This document shows, piece after piece, positions 32,254 to 40,321 of a stretch of DNA of 49,895 nt (within the stretch, counting starts at the first letter, position 1; the number at the start of each line of letters is the position of its first letter). This stretch comes from an uncultured Lentisphaerota bacterium (lineage in GTDB: Bacteria > Verrucomicrobiota > Kiritimatiellia > CAIQIC01). The notes below the pieces were generated by a model. The model saw nothing but the letters and a program-made list of their open reading frames with translations. It was not told where the DNA came from and searched no databases. Both the position numbers and the translations under genes were made by a program. The stretch spans positions 1 to 49,895 of the forward strand of contig CAITZM010000162.1 in assembly GCA_903896925.1 (NCBI GenBank). The letters run 5' to 3'.

Positions 32254-32330
32254 GGATTGGCGATTGCTGGTTGCGGATTTTCGGACAACTTTCAAATTCA
32301 CAATTCGCAGTTCAAAATTCCAAATTTCCT
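32254..32330 (+). repeat. Period-7 degenerate array between secreted protein and GH78 genes
   Basis: The segment can be read as heptamers GGATTGG, CGATTGC, TGGTTGC, GGATTTT and, after a phase change, TCAAATT, CACAATT, CGCAGTT, CAAAATT, CCAAATT. Each half keeps a fixed ATT or GTT phase. It fills nearly the whole gap before the GH78 stop codon at 32332. Confidence 0.7.
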
Positions 32331-32331
32331 G

Positions 32332-34809
32332 TCACGGCTTCAGGTCGATCGCATTGCTGCCGGCGGCGAGCTTCTGCTCCTTGCCTTTCCAGACGAACGT
32401 TCCGGTGATACCCGCGGGCAGTTCGACGGTGCCGCGGCAGCGCGTGCCTTCGAAGGCGAGGTCGAGCTTGATGTAACCGTCGGGGTGGGGCGTGGTGCTG
32501 ACGATCTTGGGCAGCGGGCCGGGGAGCGGCGCGATGCGGACGGTGCGGAAGCCGGCCGACGACGGGCGGATGCCGGCGACGCTGGCGTGCAGGTGGAACA
32601 GCGGATGGCTGCCCCACGCGTGGCAATCGGAGCGCGAATTGCCCGGTTCCTCCACCGGCGTCTTGAGGCCCTGCTTCACGAGATCTTTCCAGAAGCTCAT
32701 GCGCTCGACGAGCAGGTCGCCGCGCCCGAATTTCTGCCAGGTCTCCAGCAGGTAGAAGCTGAAGTAGATCGTCGTGCGGTTGAGGTCCGGCGCGGCCAGC
32801 AGCTGTTCGAAGCAGCGCCGGGCCTGCGCGCCGGTCAGCGTGTCGGAGAGCAGCGCGAGGCACTGCGCGTGCTCGCTGAAGTTCGTGTGCGAGACGGTGT
32901 CGGCGATCAGGCCGCGCTGTTCGTCCCAGAACTTTGCGCGCACCGCGCCCGCTGCGCGCGCGGCCTTCTGCCGCAGGCGCTGCGCGAGCAGCGGCTCGCC
33001 GAGGCCGTCCTCGACGTCGGCGGATTTCTGGAGCGCGTAGATGTAGAGGAGATTGTTCACGCTGGAGAGCCCGCGGCCCTCAGGCGCGTCGCCGATGTGC
33101 CAGCCGGGCACCCAGTCCATGAACGGCCAGCCGGGCAGGTTCTCCAGCAGGCCGTCGCCGTTCACGTAGGGGTCGAAGTGCTCGAGCATCGAGCGCAGGC
33201 CGATCGCGCGCGCCTTCACGAACGCGGGATCGTTGCGCCACTGGGCATAGTCGGCGACCATCAGCGCCCAGATCATCGAGAACGTCGGCGAGTGCTGCGG
33301 CTCGTAGGCGGGATAGCGCTCGTTGACGAAGCCCCAGTTGCGGCGCGAGAAGTCGAACAGCTCGATGGCGCGTTTAACCAGCCGGTCATCGCGGGTCATG
33401 ATGTCGGTGGTCAGCAGTTCCAGCCGCGTGTCGCCGTCGTACATGAGCTGCTCGTAGAACGGACAGTCCATGTAGGTCTCGTGCGTGCACATCTGGATGC
33501 CGCGCACCGCGAGGCGGATGACGCCGTCGAGCTCGGCATCGCCGCCATCGAAGCGGCCTTCGTTCTCGTGAGGGTAGCGGTTCTCGTTGAGCAGGAGCCG
33601 GTGGATCGTCAGCGGCTCGGCGGCGGTCTTCACGTTGAGCAGGCACCAGCGGCCCGCGCGCCACCAGAGCGTCGTGAATTTCTGGTGCGCCACGCCTGCG
33701 GGCAGGAAGGTGTCGGTCATGCCCTGGAAATATTTTCCGATGAACTCGCCGCGGTTCCCCTTCAGGTTGGTCTTCGGCTGGTAGAGCGACTCGGCCCAGT
33801 TCCATTCCAGCTTCGCGCCCGCACCGCCGGAGACTTCGCACAGCGGATAGGCGCAAAAATAATTGTCGAGGTCCCAGAGCAGGAATTGCTCGGTGTTCGC
33901 GGGCACCACCAGTTCGCCCTGGCCGGCGACCAGCGCCTGCCACTTGGGCAGCTCGGGGTGCCGCGTCTGCTCGGCGCTTACGACCGCTTCCTTGACCAGC
34001 GCGCCGATGCCGAGCGCAACGGCGCGGCCGGTGTGCACCTCGCGATCGAACTGGTCGGGCAGCGTGGTCGGGAACAGTTTCCAGCCCGGCTTGCTGTCGC
34101 CATAGGGCGTCTTCCTCATGGGGCCGCGGATGACCTTCGCCTTGACGTAGTCGCCCTGCTGCCACTGCGCGCCGCAGCCGTGCGCGGTCAGCTCCGCGCC
34201 CACGCCGAACGTATGGACCAGGTGCGGCACGGCCAGGTCGATGCCGTCGAGCCTGGCGACCTCCCATGGCGCCTTGCCGGTGGTGAGTCGCTTGTCGTAG
34301 TCGCCCTCGGCCTTGAGCACGAAGCCGCCGCGCCACGTGAGCTGCGCCATCGGCGCGAAGGGGCCGATGCTCCAGACCAGCGCCTCGAGCTGGTGCTGGC
34401 CGGGCGCGAGGTGGATATCGTAGGTGGCATAGCACCAGTGTTCCACGTCGGAGCGGTCCGGTCCGCGCGCGATGCGCTGGCCGTCGAGGAACAGCTCGAA
34501 GCGCTCGTCGGCGCTGACGTGGATACGCAGCGGCGCGACGCCGGCCTCAAAGCCCTTGCGGAAGCGCAGCAGCGCCGTCTCGCGCCAGCCGACGGAGATG
34601 TTGTTGTCGCGCTTCACCTGCGGCAGGTTCACCAGGTCGGGATGCCAGAGCCACGCCGCCTCGTCGATCGGCTGCAGCGGGTTGATGCCGGTGTCGCCGA
34701 TATGCAGCCGCGGAGGGAGGAAAACTTTCTTCACGACCGGCGCGGCGGAATCCGCCGAAAACGCGGGAAGCGCCAGAACGAGTGCGAGGAGCGCGAGACG
34801 AGTTTTCAT
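32332..34809 (-). CDS. Exported alpha-L-rhamnosidase-like glycoside hydrolase (GH78)
   Basis: An 825-aa exported enzyme predicted to release terminal L-rhamnose from plant or microbial polysaccharides. The signal peptide MKTRLALLALVLALPAFSA is followed by beta-sandwich domains (RETALLRFRKGFEAG, RIHVSADERFELFLDGQRIARGP, HLAPGQHQLEALVW), then the (alpha/alpha)6 catalytic barrel with the family motif MDCPFYEQLMYDGDTR, FVNERYPAYEPQHSPTFSM, GWPFMDWVPGWHIGD, and NSRSDCHAWGSHPLFHL, ending in a small beta domain (IAPLPGPLPKI, VELPAGITGTFVWKGKEQKL). AAGG lies within 10 nt of the ATG. Related bacterial GH78 proteins of 800-1000 aa act outside the cell or in the periplasm. Rhamnose catabolism genes are absent from the window. 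Confidence 0.88.
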   Translation of the reverse strand: MKTRLALLALVLALPAFSADSAAPVVKKVFLPPRLHIGDTGINPLQPIDEAAWLWHPDLVNLPQVKRDNNISVGWRETALLRFRKGFEAGVAPLRIHVSADERFELFLDGQRIARGPDRSDVEHWCYATYDIHLAPGQHQLEALVWSIGPFAPMAQLTWRGGFVLKAEGDYDKRLTTGKAPWEVARLDGIDLAVPHLVHTFGVGAELTAHGCGAQWQQGDYVKAKVIRGPMRKTPYGDSKPGWKLFPTTLPDQFDREVHTGRAVALGIGALVKEAVVSAEQTRHPELPKWQALVAGQGELVVPANTEQFLLWDLDNYFCAYPLCEVSGGAGAKLEWNWAESLYQPKTNLKGNRGEFIGKYFQGMTDTFLPAGVAHQKFTTLWWRAGRWCLLNVKTAAEPLTIHRLLLNENRYPHENEGRFDGGDAELDGVIRLAVRGIQMCTHETYMDCPFYEQLMYDGDTRLELLTTDIMTRDDRLVKRAIELFDFSRRNWGFVNERYPAYEPQHSPTFSMIWALMVADYAQWRNDPAFVKARAIGLRSMLEHFDPYVNGDGLLENLPGWPFMDWVPGWHIGDAPEGRGLSSVNNLLYIYALQKSADVEDGLGEPLLAQRLRQKAARAAGAVRAKFWDEQRGLIADTVSHTNFSEHAQCLALLSDTLTGAQARRCFEQLLAAPDLNRTTIYFSFYLLETWQKFGRGDLLVERMSFWKDLVKQGLKTPVEEPGNSRSDCHAWGSHPLFHLHASVAGIRPSSAGFRTVRIAPLPGPLPKIVSTTPHPDGYIKLDLAFEGTRCRGTVELPAGITGTFVWKGKEQKLAAGSNAIDLKP

Positions 34810-35001
34810 TTCAGCCTTCTTTCCTGGTCAGGTTGTAGCCGTGACAACGGGCGCTGCACATCTACCATTGAACCGCAGGGCAATGCCAGAAAATCCCAGC
34901 GTAAACGGAAAATGTCTGGCCGGATAATTAGCTGAGCCTATACTCGTCTTCGTTCAGACCAACGACCTGAGCTGGTTTTTCCAGCGCAACAGTGAAGGGA
35001 A

Positions 35002-35451
35002 ATGAATGGGAACGGACGTTCTAATTTGATCAAAAAGCTGGCGAAATTCATCGGCGTCGCCTGCGCCGTATTTTTTTGTTTTCTTATCGTGGATGGGATT
35101 CGCTTCGTGCGCGAGGTTTCGCGGAGGGGTCTTGTCGGTTTTGAAAGTCAGCAGTTGGAGATCTTTATCATTGGAGCTAAAGAATTCTACGACGAATATA
35201 ATCGTTTGCCGGCCTCGGAAAATGAGGTGATCGATTTCTGCAGGACAAATCAAGAGACGAGCTTATCCCTCGACTTCGGCGACGTGTGGCACACCAACAA
35301 AAAATTCATCAAGCAAGGGGACACGATCGAGGTGATCTCCGCGGGGCCCGATAAAAAATTTCAGACGCCAGATGACCTCGCGATAAAAGTAAAGCTGCCC
35401 GCAGACCTGTACAACAACATCAAAGCTGCCAATGTCTCCACGAAAGAATAA
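35002..35451 (+). CDS. Small membrane-anchored protein with GspG-like C-terminal motif
   Basis: A 149-aa protein with one N-terminal hydrophobic segment (FIGVACAVFFCFLIVDGI) and a soluble C-terminal part. The end reads SLDFGDVWHT then TIEVISAGPDKKFQTPDDLA, the SAGPDxxFxTxDD loop typical of type II secretion major pseudopilins (GspG), where it binds calcium. However, there is no prepilin peptidase site (no G|FTLxE), so it is not a standard pseudopilin. GAAGGGA directly precedes the start. Base composition is lower in GC than in neighbouring genes, and the gene is isolated between a divergent GH78 and a repeat-rich gap, which is compatible with recent acquisition. Function unknown. Confidence 0.72.
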   Translation: MNGNGRSNLIKKLAKFIGVACAVFFCFLIVDGIRFVREVSRRGLVGFESQQLEIFIIGAKEFYDEYNRLPASENEVIDFCRTNQETSLSLDFGDVWHTNKKFIKQGDTIEVISAGPDKKFQTPDDLAIKVKLPADLYNNIKAANVSTKE

Positions 35452-36133
35452 AGATCATCTGTAGGGGCGCAGACTTGCCTGCGGTGAGTGTGTCGAACCG
35501 CTGCGCCCAATGTGCGTGGCGTCCGTGAGAACGGGTGGCGCTGAATGCTGCGGCGTGTGGATAGGTTGCTGTTGTGCACGCCGGGTCGGAGCCCCGGCCT
35601 ACACTTAATGCTCGCTGGTTCAATGACTGTAGGTAGGGACGGCGCGCAGTGCCGTCCGCCAAAAACCGAACCACAGCTTCTACCCGGATAACGCGGACCA
35701 TCTACTGCGCAGAGGAAACCCTATGATTTTGTTCCCATGATTTTGTTTCCTCTTCTCAGCCATAAACGACACAACCTAGCACTACGCACTCCCATCTGTA
35801 GCCGGCATCGGTGATGCCGGCCGCCTCGCATATCCATCACACACAGCCGGGGTCACCGACCCCGGCTACAGTAAAGCTATCGATCCCACCGTTGTGGGGT
35901 GGGTTTTCAGCCCCGTAAAACAAACGCAACAGGATCGCAGGGCTGGAAGGCCCCGCCCGCGAGAAGTCTGGCACTGCTTGGTTCTGTGCGTCCTGCTGGT
36001 TCGAACTTGCTGTGGCGCATGGTGCGCTTGTAGGGGCGCAGATTCGCTGCGCCCCATGTGCGTGGGGTGGGTGAGTACGTGTGGCGTTGAACTGTGCGGT
36101 GTGTGGATGGGTTGCTGCGGTGCGCGCGCCGGC
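35452..36133. repeat. Gene-free 680-bp spacer of palindromes with an internal direct duplication
   Basis: No coding frame is supported. 35461-35580 and 36028-36130 are diverged direct copies sharing GTAGGGGCGCAGA, CTGCGCCC then ATGTGCGTGG, and GTGTGGAT with GGTTGCTG. Perfect hairpins occur at 35801-35821 (GCCGGCATC/GATGCCGGC), 35845-35867 (AGCCGGGGTC/GACCCCGGCT) and 36033-36055 (GGGGCGCAG/CTGCGCCCC). A half copy of the ATGATTTTGT element described at 40781-40862 lies at 35723-35752, and a GGGGCTTTCAGCCCC-like motif near 35905-35955. REP-type dispersed elements are the best description. Confidence 0.75.
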
Positions 36134-37588
36134 TCAATCCACGACGCCGAGGCCGGGCTTGTTCAGGCAGGCGGTGCCCATGGTGCCCTCCTTGACGATG
36201 AAGATGTCCGGGAATTTTTTGACCCACGGCTCGTTGGCCGCCGGGCAATATTGCCGCGCGTTGGCCTCGATGGCGGCGACGCCGGGGATGTGCGCCGAGA
36301 TGCCGGCGGAGTGGAGCAGCGACGCGCCGGGGCAGGTGAGGTCCTGCACGCAGAGGAACATCTTGTACTTCTGCGCGACGGCGGCCATCAGCAGCGCCTG
36401 GCTCTGGCTCTTGCACGCCTTGAGCGCGACGCCGGTATAGCCCATCTCGCGCGAGAGCATCAGCGCTTCCTGGTCCGTCAGCGACTCGTCGATCACCACC
36501 GGCTTGAGCTTGGAGGCTTCGGTCATGACGTTGGCGCGGTCGGCCTTCAGGTCGCGCTTGGTCGGCTGTTCCACGTATTGCAGCCGCTCGAACGCCGGCG
36601 GCGCCTGCTCCTTGACCTGCCGCAGGAAGGCGAGCAGGTACTCCACGCTGGGGCACTTCTCGTTGAAGTCGGCCGAATAGACCCATTGCTTGGCGCCGCG
36701 CTTCTGCTGCGCCGCGGCCGTCGTGCGCTCGACCCGCAGCACGCGCTCCACGTCCCATTTCAGGTCGCTGCCGTTGAGCTTGATCTTCAGGTGCGTCAGG
36801 CCGTTGAAGGGGATCCACTCCGTGAGCGTTTCCGGGAGGCCGTCGCCGACCTTCTTGACGATGTCCTGCTCCTCCAGCGGATCGAGCGCGCCGATCAGGT
36901 GGTAGAGCGGCATGCGCTGCTTGGGTTCCTGCAGCACGTATCGGTCGAGATGCTCGCCGCGGAATTCCGCGCCGAGGAAATCGGAGAGGTCGCGCGCCAG
37001 GAAGTCCGGGCCGTAGGTGCGATAGCAATTCAGCCCGTTCAGCTTGCCGTAGGCGTCGTGGATCGCGGCGTCGAACGGGCTGATGGTGACGAGGGAGCAG
37101 AGCTTGGGAATCGGCTCGGCGAGTTTCGCGGAAAGGTCGGCGGCGGCTTGGAAGTAGGCCGGCTCCAGCGCCACGTTGATTTCGATCGGATGACCGAACT
37201 CCTTGTAGCCGGTGGTGAGCTTGGCGACCTGCTCGCCCAGCCGCTTCATGGCGGCCAGCGTGTCCGCATATTTCAAGACATGCGAGGGCCATGACCAGAC
37301 ATTGCCCAGCGGCATCGAGCCGAAACCGTGCGCGACCTTGCCGCTGCGGTCGTGCAGCGTGCAGCGGACGTTCTGCAGCGTCACGCGATCGAGCACGTTG
37401 CCGCCGAACTTGATCGGCGTGCGGTAGAGAAAGTCCTCGTAGGAAATCTGGAGTTCGTCCACCACCACGTCGTGCGGATTCGGCACCGCCGCGCGGGCGC
37501 GGCCGGGAAAGCCGGCGAGCGCGCCGGTCATGAGCGCACCGGTGGCGGCGAGCGACTTCGTGAACTCCCTGCGTGTCCATGTATTCAT
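36134..37588 (-). CDS. Tat-exported enolase-superfamily enzyme (mandelate racemase/muconate lactonizing group)
   Basis: A 484-aa enzyme with a twin-arginine signal (TRREFTKSLAATGALMTGAL then GFPGRARA). The C-terminal barrel carries the superfamily catalytic set: HLKIKLNG (KxK), a metal-ligand Asp in YSADFNEKC, Glu in RLQYVEQPT, Asp-Glu in KPVVIDESLTD, and a final Lys in ALKACKSQSQ. The N-terminal capping domain contains IKFGGNVLDRVTL. Members abstract a proton alpha to a carboxylate (racemisation, dehydration of sugar acids). A Tat-exported member implies folding with metal in the cytosol before export. The substrate is unknown; sugar acids are plausible given the nearby GH78. Flanked by repeat-rich spacers on both sides. 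Confidence 0.86.
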   Translation of the reverse strand: MNTWTRREFTKSLAATGALMTGALAGFPGRARAAVPNPHDVVVDELQISYEDFLYRTPIKFGGNVLDRVTLQNVRCTLHDRSGKVAHGFGSMPLGNVWSWPSHVLKYADTLAAMKRLGEQVAKLTTGYKEFGHPIEINVALEPAYFQAAADLSAKLAEPIPKLCSLVTISPFDAAIHDAYGKLNGLNCYRTYGPDFLARDLSDFLGAEFRGEHLDRYVLQEPKQRMPLYHLIGALDPLEEQDIVKKVGDGLPETLTEWIPFNGLTHLKIKLNGSDLKWDVERVLRVERTTAAAQQKRGAKQWVYSADFNEKCPSVEYLLAFLRQVKEQAPPAFERLQYVEQPTKRDLKADRANVMTEASKLKPVVIDESLTDQEALMLSREMGYTGVALKACKSQSQALLMAAVAQKYKMFLCVQDLTCPGASLLHSAGISAHIPGVAAIEANARQYCPAANEPWVKKFPDIFIVKEGTMGTACLNKPGLGVVD

Positions 37589-37735
37589 TGCGGTTCCTTA
37601 TCTGCCAGGACCGATCCCGCCATGGCGGTACGGCCTTCTAAACCAAACAGTTCACAGGAGCTGGAATGCCAACTCACTTGTACCATGTAGGGCGCCGCTT
37701 GCCGACGCCCGGGGATCGACACGCTCACCGCCGGC

Positions 37736-37755
37736 GGGCTTCGCAAGCGAAGCCC
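37736..37755. repeat. Perfect 9-bp hairpin between enolase-superfamily gene and serS
   Basis: GGGCTTCGC (37736-37744) and GCGAAGCCC (37747-37755) form a perfect stem with a 2-nt loop, preceded by a GTAGGGCGCCGCTTGCCGACGCCC hairpin at about 37687-37710. They lie between the serS stop and the start of the downstream minus-strand gene and may serve as a terminator without U-tract or be REP elements. Confidence 0.6.
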
Positions 37756-37777
37756 CTACGGCGTGCCTCACCGACAC

Positions 37778-39055
37778 CTATTTCTGCACCGGCCCGATGC
37801 GTTCGACGCCGCCCATGTAGGGACGAATCGCCTCCGGCAAGACGATGGAGCCATCGGGCTGCTGGCCGTTCTCCATGATCGCCACGACGAGGCGCGCGAG
37901 GGCGACTCCGCTGCCGTTGAGTGTATGGACGAAGCGGGGTTTGCCCTTCGCGTCGCGGTAGCGGATGTTCGCGCGCCGCGCCTGGAAGTCCTCGAAGCAG
38001 CTGCAGGAAGAAACTTCCAGCCAGCCGTTCTGGCCCGGCGCCCACAGCTCGATGTCGTAGCACTTGGCCGCGGCGAAGCTCATGTCCCCCTTGCACAGCA
38101 GCAGCACGCGGTAGCAGAGGCCAAGCCGCTGCAACACGGTCTCGGCGTTGGCGACGAGCTTTTCGAGTTCGTCATAGGAGGTTTCCGGCGTGACGAACTT
38201 GACCATCTCCACCTTGTCGAACTGGTGCACGCGGATCAGGCCGCGCGTGCCGGCCCCGGCGGCGCCGGCCTCGCGGCGGAAGCACGGCGAGTAGGCGGTG
38301 AGATACACCGGCAGCGGCTTCTGGATGATCTCCTCGCGGTAGATGTTCGTGATCGGCACTTCCGCGGTCGGGATCAGCCAGAGGTCGTCGGCGGTGACGT
38401 GGTACATGTCCTCGGCCATCTTCGGGAGCTGGCCCGTGCCGGTCATCGAGGCGCGGTTGACGACGAAGGGCGTGGAGACCTCCGTGTAGCCGTGCTCGGT
38501 GGTGTGCAGGTCGAGCATGAACTGGATGAGTGCGCGCTCGAGGCGCGCGCCGAGGCCGACATAGAGCGGGAAGCCGGCGCCGGTCAGCCGCGTCGCACGC
38601 TCGAAGTCGAGGATGCCGAGCGCCTCGCCCAGCTCGACGTGGGTCTTGGGCTTGAAGTCGAAGGCTTTCGGCTCACCGTGCTGGCGGACGGCGACGTTGC
38701 CGCTGGCGTCGGTGCCGTCGGGCGCGCTCGCGTGGGGGATGTTGGGCACGCGCAGCAGCAGGTCCTGCAGCTGGGCTTCGCTCTCGCCGGCGCGCTTGTC
38801 CATGTCGGTGATGCGGTCGCCGAGCTCGCGCATGGTGAGCTGCTGGGCGCTGATATCGCCGCCGGCCCGCTTGATCTCGCCGAGCTTTTTGGACTCCACA
38901 TTGCGCTGGTTCTTGAGGGCTTCGACCTCGGTCAGCAGCCCGCGGCGCTCCTTGTCGAGCGCGAGGATGGCGTCGAGGTTCACGTCGCTGCGTTTGAACT
39001 GCAGCATCGCCCGCACGTCGGCTTCCCGTTCCCGGATTGTCTTGATGTCCAGCAT
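37778..39055 (-). CDS. serS: Serine--tRNA ligase
   Basis: Class II aminoacyl-tRNA synthetase charging tRNA-Ser (and tRNA-Sec where present). 425 aa, full length. The N-terminal antiparallel coiled-coil arm (MLDIKTIREREADVRAMLQF through KLGEIKRAGGD, about residues 1-105) is followed by class II motifs: LIPTAEVPITNIY (motif 1 region), SPCFRREAGAAGAGTRGLIR (motif 2), LCKGDMSFAAAKCYDIELWAPGQ in part, EVSSCSCFEDFQARRANIRY and motif 3 TLNGSGVALARLVVAIMEN. AAGGA is 7 nt before the ATG. It is divergent from nadA with a 204-bp gap. Confidence 0.97.
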   Translation of the reverse strand: MLDIKTIREREADVRAMLQFKRSDVNLDAILALDKERRGLLTEVEALKNQRNVESKKLGEIKRAGGDISAQQLTMRELGDRITDMDKRAGESEAQLQDLLLRVPNIPHASAPDGTDASGNVAVRQHGEPKAFDFKPKTHVELGEALGILDFERATRLTGAGFPLYVGLGARLERALIQFMLDLHTTEHGYTEVSTPFVVNRASMTGTGQLPKMAEDMYHVTADDLWLIPTAEVPITNIYREEIIQKPLPVYLTAYSPCFRREAGAAGAGTRGLIRVHQFDKVEMVKFVTPETSYDELEKLVANAETVLQRLGLCYRVLLLCKGDMSFAAAKCYDIELWAPGQNGWLEVSSCSCFEDFQARRANIRYRDAKGKPRFVHTLNGSGVALARLVVAIMENGQQPDGSIVLPEAIRPYMGGVERIGPVQK

Positions 39056-39172
39056 GGCCGTTCCTTTTTGCGGTTATTCATAGGCCAGCCCGCCGCCAAA
39101 AGCAAGACGCGGTGCGCCATGCCGCCGCGCAGCCTCCCCAACCGCCGATGGACCAGGTGCTCGATCCGCCAG

Positions 39173-39208
39173 GTCCCTTTAGTCCTATTAGTCCCATTTG
39201 TCTTTTTC
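39173..39208 (+). repeat. Four tandem 9-mers of the GTCCC type upstream of nadA
   Basis: GTCCCTTTA, GTCCTATTA, GTCCCATTT and GTCTTTTTC stand in exact tandem 52 bp before the nadA ATG, in the divergent serS-nadA gap. The same 9-mer type occurs at 20776-20802. Confidence 0.75.
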
Positions 39209-39259
39209 CTCTTCCGGCGGCGGCTTGGAAACCGGGCGGCGATGCGGTAGGGTGGGGCC

Positions 39260-40321
39260 ATGCAAACGGACGTGCAGGACATGTATCGGCGGCTGAAGGC
39301 GCGGCTCGACCGCGTCGTCCCGGATTTCGAGCTGCGGCTCAAGGCGGAAGTGGCGGTGGAGATCATGCGGCTCAAGCAGGAGCGCAACGCAGTCATCCTC
39401 GGCCACAACTATATGGAGCCGGCGCTCTACCATTCCATCTGCGACTTTGTCGGCGACTCGCTGGAACTGAGCCGGCGCGCGGCGGAGACGGACAAGTCTG
39501 TGATCGTCTTCTGCGGCGTCAAGTTCATGGCCGAGACGGCGAAGATCCTCAGCCCGCAGAAGACCGTGCTGCTGCCCTCGCAGAAGGGCGGCTGCTCGCT
39601 GGCGGCCGGCATCACGGCGGAGGACGTGCGCGCGCTCAAGCGCCAGTTCCCCGGCGTGCCGGTGGTCACTTACGTCAACACCTATGCCGACGTGAAGGCC
39701 GAGACGGACGTGTGCTGCACCTCCGGCAACGCGGCGGAGGTTGTGCGGTCGCTGGACAGCGACGCGGTGATTTTCCTACCCGACGAATACCTCGGCCGCA
39801 ACGTGGCGCGGGAGACGGGCCGGACGTTCTACATGCCGACGCCCGACCTGACGCCGGCCCAACTCCAGCGGCCGTGCCTGATCGGCTGGAAGGCGCGCTG
39901 CGAGGTGCACGAGCGGTTCACGGCCGACGACGTCCACCGGGCCCACGAGCATTTCCCCGCTGTCCAGGTGCTGGCGCATCCGGAGTGCACGCCGGAGGTC
40001 ACCGCCGCGGCGGACTTCGCGGGCAGCACGGCCGCGATGGTGCGCTTCGTCAAGGAATCGAAAGCGCCGCGGTTCCTGCTGCTGACCGAATGCAGCATGG
40101 CCGACAACATCATGGCGGAGAATCCGGACAAGGAGATGGTCCGCATGTGCAGCCTGCGCTGCCCGCACATGAACGAGATCACGATGCAGGATACGCGGGA
40201 CGCGCTGAAGTTCATGCGCTATGTCATCGAGGTCCCAGAGGACATCCGCGTGCGCGCCCACGCCGCCGTCGCCCGCATGATCGCCATCCGCGGCGGCACC
40301 ACCGGCTACGCGAAGCCCTGA
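39260..40321 (+). CDS. nadA: Quinolinate synthase NadA
   Basis: [4Fe-4S] enzyme condensing iminoaspartate with dihydroxyacetone phosphate to quinolinate in de novo NAD synthesis. 353 aa. Conserved phrases: ILGHNYMEPALYHSICDFVGDSLELSR in halves, GVKFMAETAKILSP, PSQKGGCSLAAGIT (first cluster Cys), VVTYVNTYADVKAETDVCCTSGNA in halves (second Cys), FLPDEYLGRNVA, AHPECTPEV, STAAMVRFV, LLTECSMADNI (third Cys region) and CSLRCPHMNEITM. The start at 39260 gives the usual N terminus. nadB and nadC are not in the window. A repeat-filled gap of almost 800 bp follows. Confidence 0.96.
   Translation: MQTDVQDMYRRLKARLDRVVPDFELRLKAEVAVEIMRLKQERNAVILGHNYMEPALYHSICDFVGDSLELSRRAAETDKSVIVFCGVKFMAETAKILSPQKTVLLPSQKGGCSLAAGITAEDVRALKRQFPGVPVVTYVNTYADVKAETDVCCTSGNAAEVVRSLDSDAVIFLPDEYLGRNVARETGRTFYMPTPDLTPAQLQRPCLIGWKARCEVHERFTADDVHRAHEHFPAVQVLAHPECTPEVTAAADFAGSTAAMVRFVKESKAPRFLLLTECSMADNIMAENPDKEMVRMCSLRCPHMNEITMQDTRDALKFMRYVIEVPEDIRVRAHAAVARMIAIRGGTTGYAKP

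Noticed and set aside
32257..34935. Very long plus-strand open frame (892 codons) opposite the GH78 gene
   Set aside because: It is a codon-bias shadow in GC-rich DNA; its translation is low-complexity (Arg, Ala, Val, Glu rich) with no domain, while the opposite strand encodes a clear GH78 enzyme. The same reasoning rejects the long antisense frames over the histidine kinase (27672-29564), deaD (42062-43954) and uup (44426-46321).
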